A DNA stretch of 64,000 nt from an uncultured Chlorobiota bacterium. Its GTDB lineage: Bacteria > Bacteroidota > Ignavibacteria > UBA10030 > UBA6906. Below are positions 60,301 through 64,000 of this stretch, piece by piece. Location of the stretch: positions 1 to 64,000 of the forward strand of contig CAADGV010000011.1 of NCBI GenBank assembly GCA_900696645.1, read 5' to 3'. The position numbers and the translations under genes are program-made. Position 1 is the first letter of the stretch, and the number at the start of each line of letters is the position of its first letter. The notes below the pieces were generated by a model. The model was not told the DNA's origin. It saw only the letters and a list, made by a program, of their open reading frames with translations, and did not search any database.

Positions 60301-63282
60301 ATGAGCAAGATTGACCGCCTCAATATTGAGGATATCCAGGGAACACGCGTCAAGACGTTCCAAAAACTGATGCGGTTCAAGATCAGGGATATTCTGCTCG
60401 TGTCCAGTCTGTACGACAGCTATCTGTTCGAAGAAGACGGCAGACTCTACGAACTCATCCGCTCGGAATTTCAGACGCTCAATCTCAGCCACCCTCCCGA
60501 AATCACGCACATCAGCAGCGGCAGCGAAGCAATCGAGTTGCTGCAAAGCGGCGAACGGTTTGACCTGATCATCACAACACTGCATATCGAAGATATGCAC
60601 GTGACACGCTTCGCGCAGGAGGCACGGAACGCGGGCATCACCATTCCCATCGTGTTGCTCGCATACGACAACAGGGAACGGAAAGAACTCGTTACCAACC
60701 ACGACATCTCGATATTCGACAAGATTTTTATTTGGCAGGGAGATTATCACCTTCTCATCGGTATTATCAAGTATCTCGAAGATAAAGAGAACGTCGAGAA
60801 CGATACTCGTACCGTCGGTGTACAATCCATCATCCTCGTGGAAGACAGCGTGCAGTTCTATTCCGTCTATCTCCCGCTCATCTATACGGAAATCCTCAAG
60901 CAATCGCAGCGACTCATCACCGAGGGGGTGAATATCACCCACCGCTTCTTGCGCATGCGGGCCCGTCCGAAAATTCTGCTGTGTACTACGTTCGAGGAGG
61001 CGTGGGCGTACTACGAGAAGTATGAAGATTTTATCCTCGGTATCATCTCGGATGTGAATTTCGTCAAGGGAGGAATCAAAGAAACGGATGCGGGAATAGA
61101 ATTTGCGAGATTGGTAAAAGAACGCCATGAGGATATCCCGATTCTTCTGCAATCGAGCAACGCTGAGAACGCCCAGCGCGCACAAGAAATTGGGGCTTCG
61201 TTTCTCTTGAAAAGCTCCCCTACTCTACTGCATGACCTGAGCGAGTACATGCTCAACCACTTCGGCTTCGGTGATTTTGTGTTCAAGGTGAATGACGGAA
61301 CCGAAGTAGGCCGTGCGAGCAATCTGCGAATGTTGGAGGAACAGCTCAGGGTGGTTCCCGACGAGAGCATCGTGTACCACGCACGACGCAACCACTTTTC
61401 CAACTGGCTGAAGGCACGTACGGAGTTCTGGCTTGCCCAGCAACTCCGGCCCCAGAAGGTGGATGATTTTGAATCGGTTCAGGGTTTGCGGGAATTGCTG
61501 ATCAGCTCGCTGCAGAAATACCGCGAGATCAGGCAGCGGGGCGTGATCACCGAATTCAGCAAAGACACGTTCGACCCCCAGAACAGTTTTGCACGCGTCG
61601 GCAGCGGTTCACTCGGCGGAAAAGCCCGGGGGTTGGGTTTCATCAACACACTCATCAACAACTACAATATCCGCGACCAATTTCCCGGCGTCGAGATTCA
61701 TGTGCCTTCGGCGGTTGTGATTGCCACAGATGTGTTCGACCGGTTTCTTGAAGACAATAATCTGGAGGGATTTGCCCACAGCAACATTGAGGACCGTGAG
61801 CTTCTGCATCGCTTCTCAGGCGCCCATCACTTCCCGTCCGATATTGTTCAGAAGTTGCGTGAGCTTCTCGAAATCACGCATACTCCCCTCGCCGTCCGTT
61901 CGTCAAGTCTGCTGGAAGATTCACAGTACCAGCCGTTCGCCGGTGTGTATCAGACATACATGATCGCAAACAACAACCCCAGCATTGATGTCAGGCTCGC
62001 TGAATTGCTGCAGGCGATTAAGCTCGTTTATGCTTCGACGTTTTCGAAACATGCGCGGGACTACATGAAAGCGACCGCGTACAGGCTTGAAGAAGAGAAA
62101 ATGGCCGTGATCATCCAGAAGATGGTCGGCTCGCCGCGCAACGGGCGCTACTATCCCGAGTTTGCCGGAGTCGCAAAATCGTACAACTTCTACCCCGTTC
62201 CCCCGCAAAAACCGACCGACGGTATCGTGCTTGTGGGGCTGGGATTGGGAAAGATTGTGGTGGATGGCGGCAATACGGTTCGTTTTTGCCCGAAGTACCC
62301 GCGGCACATGCTGCAGTTCTTCTCGGCAAAGGAGACGCTCAAAAATGCCCAGCAGCAGTTCTATGCGTTGAACCTTGAGGAAAGCCTCAAAAGATCCAAC
62401 GGCCACACACCGGGCGAGTTTGTCCAATTATATGATGTGAAGACGGCTGAAGTTGATGAAACACTCTTTTACGTTGCGTCAACATACTCCTCCGAAAATG
62501 ATTCAGTGTACGACGGCATTTCGCGGCCGGGCAGGCGGGTGGTGACGTTTGCGCCGATTCTGAAGCACAAGCTCTTTCCGCTTGCCGATATTCTCGACCT
62601 CGTTCTCGATATGGGAACATGGGGAATGGGAACGCATGTGGAAATCGAATTCGCCGTCAACATGAATGTCACAACACACGAGCCGAACGAGTTTGCCTTT
62701 CTGCAAATCCGGCCACTCGTCCTCAGCTCCGAATCCGAAGAATTGCGGATCGATACCGTCAATACCAACGATCTGATCTGCTATAGCGAGCAGGTGCTGG
62801 GCAACGGCGCGATACGTGACATCTACGATGTGGTTGTTGTGGATATCGAGAAGTTTGAACGGGGCAAAAGCATCAGCGTTGCACAGGAAGTCAGTCAACT
62901 CAATTCGAAATTGCTTGAACAGAAAAGGCCGTATGTTCTCATCGGCGTCGGGCGCTGGGGAAGCCTCGACCATTGGCTTGGCGTTCCCGTAACATGGGAT
63001 CAGATTTCGGGAGCAGCGGCCATTGTCGAGTCGGGGTTTAAAGATTTCAGTGTTACGCCCTCGCAGGGTTCGCATTTCTTCCAGAACATTACATCGTTTC
63101 GTGTCGGATACTTCACAGTCAACTCCGCCAATCACCAGGGATTCATAGATTGGGAGTGGCTGGCGCAGCAGCCCGCTATTGAAGAACTTGAGTTTACGCG
63201 GCATTTGCGTTTTGCCGATCCGATAACGGTGAAGATTAACGGGCACAAGAATGTCGGCGTAATTCTCAAGCCGGGCAAATAA
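60301..63282 (+). CDS. Response-regulator / PEP-pyruvate-binding (PPDK N-terminal) fusion protein
   Basis: A 993-aa cytoplasmic protein. The first segment (about 28-160) is a degenerate receiver-like domain (DILLVSSLYDSYLFEEDGRL; FDLIITTLHIEDMHVTRFAQ). The second (about 175-325) is a fuller receiver with SIILVEDSVQFY (acidic pair), LGIISDVNF (phospho-acceptor Asp) and GASFLLKSSP (Lys). Residues about 440-790 form an ATP-grasp PPDK-N domain: GSGSLGGKARGLGFI, PLAVRSSSLLEDSQYQPFAG, EFAFLQIRPLV. There is no phosphohistidine or PEP-utilising TIM barrel, so it is not a complete PEP synthase. It may be a phosphorylation-controlled kinase-like enzyme or signalling protein. Confidence 0.85.
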   Translation: MSKIDRLNIEDIQGTRVKTFQKLMRFKIRDILLVSSLYDSYLFEEDGRLYELIRSEFQTLNLSHPPEITHISSGSEAIELLQSGERFDLIITTLHIEDMHVTRFAQEARNAGITIPIVLLAYDNRERKELVTNHDISIFDKIFIWQGDYHLLIGIIKYLEDKENVENDTRTVGVQSIILVEDSVQFYSVYLPLIYTEILKQSQRLITEGVNITHRFLRMRARPKILLCTTFEEAWAYYEKYEDFILGIISDVNFVKGGIKETDAGIEFARLVKERHEDIPILLQSSNAENAQRAQEIGASFLLKSSPTLLHDLSEYMLNHFGFGDFVFKVNDGTEVGRASNLRMLEEQLRVVPDESIVYHARRNHFSNWLKARTEFWLAQQLRPQKVDDFESVQGLRELLISSLQKYREIRQRGVITEFSKDTFDPQNSFARVGSGSLGGKARGLGFINTLINNYNIRDQFPGVEIHVPSAVVIATDVFDRFLEDNNLEGFAHSNIEDRELLHRFSGAHHFPSDIVQKLRELLEITHTPLAVRSSSLLEDSQYQPFAGVYQTYMIANNNPSIDVRLAELLQAIKLVYASTFSKHARDYMKATAYRLEEEKMAVIIQKMVGSPRNGRYYPEFAGVAKSYNFYPVPPQKPTDGIVLVGLGLGKIVVDGGNTVRFCPKYPRHMLQFFSAKETLKNAQQQFYALNLEESLKRSNGHTPGEFVQLYDVKTAEVDETLFYVASTYSSENDSVYDGISRPGRRVVTFAPILKHKLFPLADILDLVLDMGTWGMGTHVEIEFAVNMNVTTHEPNEFAFLQIRPLVLSSESEELRIDTVNTNDLICYSEQVLGNGAIRDIYDVVVVDIEKFERGKSISVAQEVSQLNSKLLEQKRPYVLIGVGRWGSLDHWLGVPVTWDQISGAAAIVESGFKDFSVTPSQGSHFFQNITSFRVGYFTVNSANHQGFIDWEWLAQQPAIEELEFTRHLRFADPITVKINGHKNVGVILKPGK

Positions 63283-63372
63283 TACCCGGCCGTTCTTTCG
63301 CATTGAAAACCCACCTCTTCTCCCTCTCTTTACAAATATGAAGAGAGCGGGCCGTTCCACAAAAAGTACTGA

Positions 63373-64000
<628 letters not shown>

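Overview
The window looks like a chromosomal segment of a Gram-negative bacterium of the FCB superphylum, most like Ignavibacteria/Chlorobiota relatives within Bacteroidota. The evidence is indirect: five secreted proteins end in the type IX secretion (T9SS) C-terminal sorting domain with an N-[YF]-P-N-P-F-N core, a sixth has a looser version, and there are a PorV/PorQ-family outer-membrane protein, a TonB receptor with a carboxypeptidase-regulatory N-terminus, and many lipoproteins. No rRNA or tRNA gene was recognised, so the assignment rests on protein style only.

Layout. (1) 117-20172, all minus strand: a pectin/rhamnogalacturonan utilisation region. It holds a PL1 pectate lyase, a CE12-type rhamnogalacturonan acetylesterase with an extra C-terminal domain, a LacI regulator, a GH105 unsaturated rhamnogalacturonyl hydrolase, three T9SS-sorted proteins of unknown role, a FadL-like barrel, a PorV/PorQ protein and a TonB-dependent receptor. 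There is no SusD. The likely logic is surface cleavage and deacetylation of pectin, TonB-dependent import of oligomers, GH105 trimming and LacI-controlled induction. (2) 20485-40541: mostly housekeeping genes: an FG-GAP surface protein, deoC with an unusual N-terminal extension, two SPOR-domain lipoproteins, mltG, a GT-C/TPR membrane protein, tsaD, alr, ppa, a methyltransferase/VOC operon, a TPM protein, a PAP2-like protein, a two-rhodanese sulfurtransferase and gdhA. (3) 40542-41536: about 1 kb of gene-free, hairpin-rich sequence.

(4) 41537-55794: a complete type I-C CRISPR-Cas locus. The order is a DUF6880-like gene coupled to cas3, then cas5c, cas8c (with a strong internal start predicted to give Cas11c), cas7c, cas4, cas1, cas2 and an array of 41 identical 33-bp repeats with 40 spacers. 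The operon has been invaded at several joints: hairpin repeats between cas3 and cas5c; a frameshifted BRO-N gene fragment plus an intact BRO-N gene between cas7c and cas4; and a GIY-YIG endonuclease gene bracketed by two MITE-like repeats between cas4 and cas1.

(5) 55795-64000: an orphan conserved gene of unknown function, dispersed GC-rich hairpin repeats, a BNR/sialidase-fold lipoprotein, a secreted hypothetical, a large response-regulator/pyruvate-phosphate-dikinase-N fusion protein, and the 5' part of a second gdhA, about 83% identical at protein level to the first over the visible part.

All identifications come from reading motifs by eye. No database search was run, so family names for the less conserved proteins are provisional.
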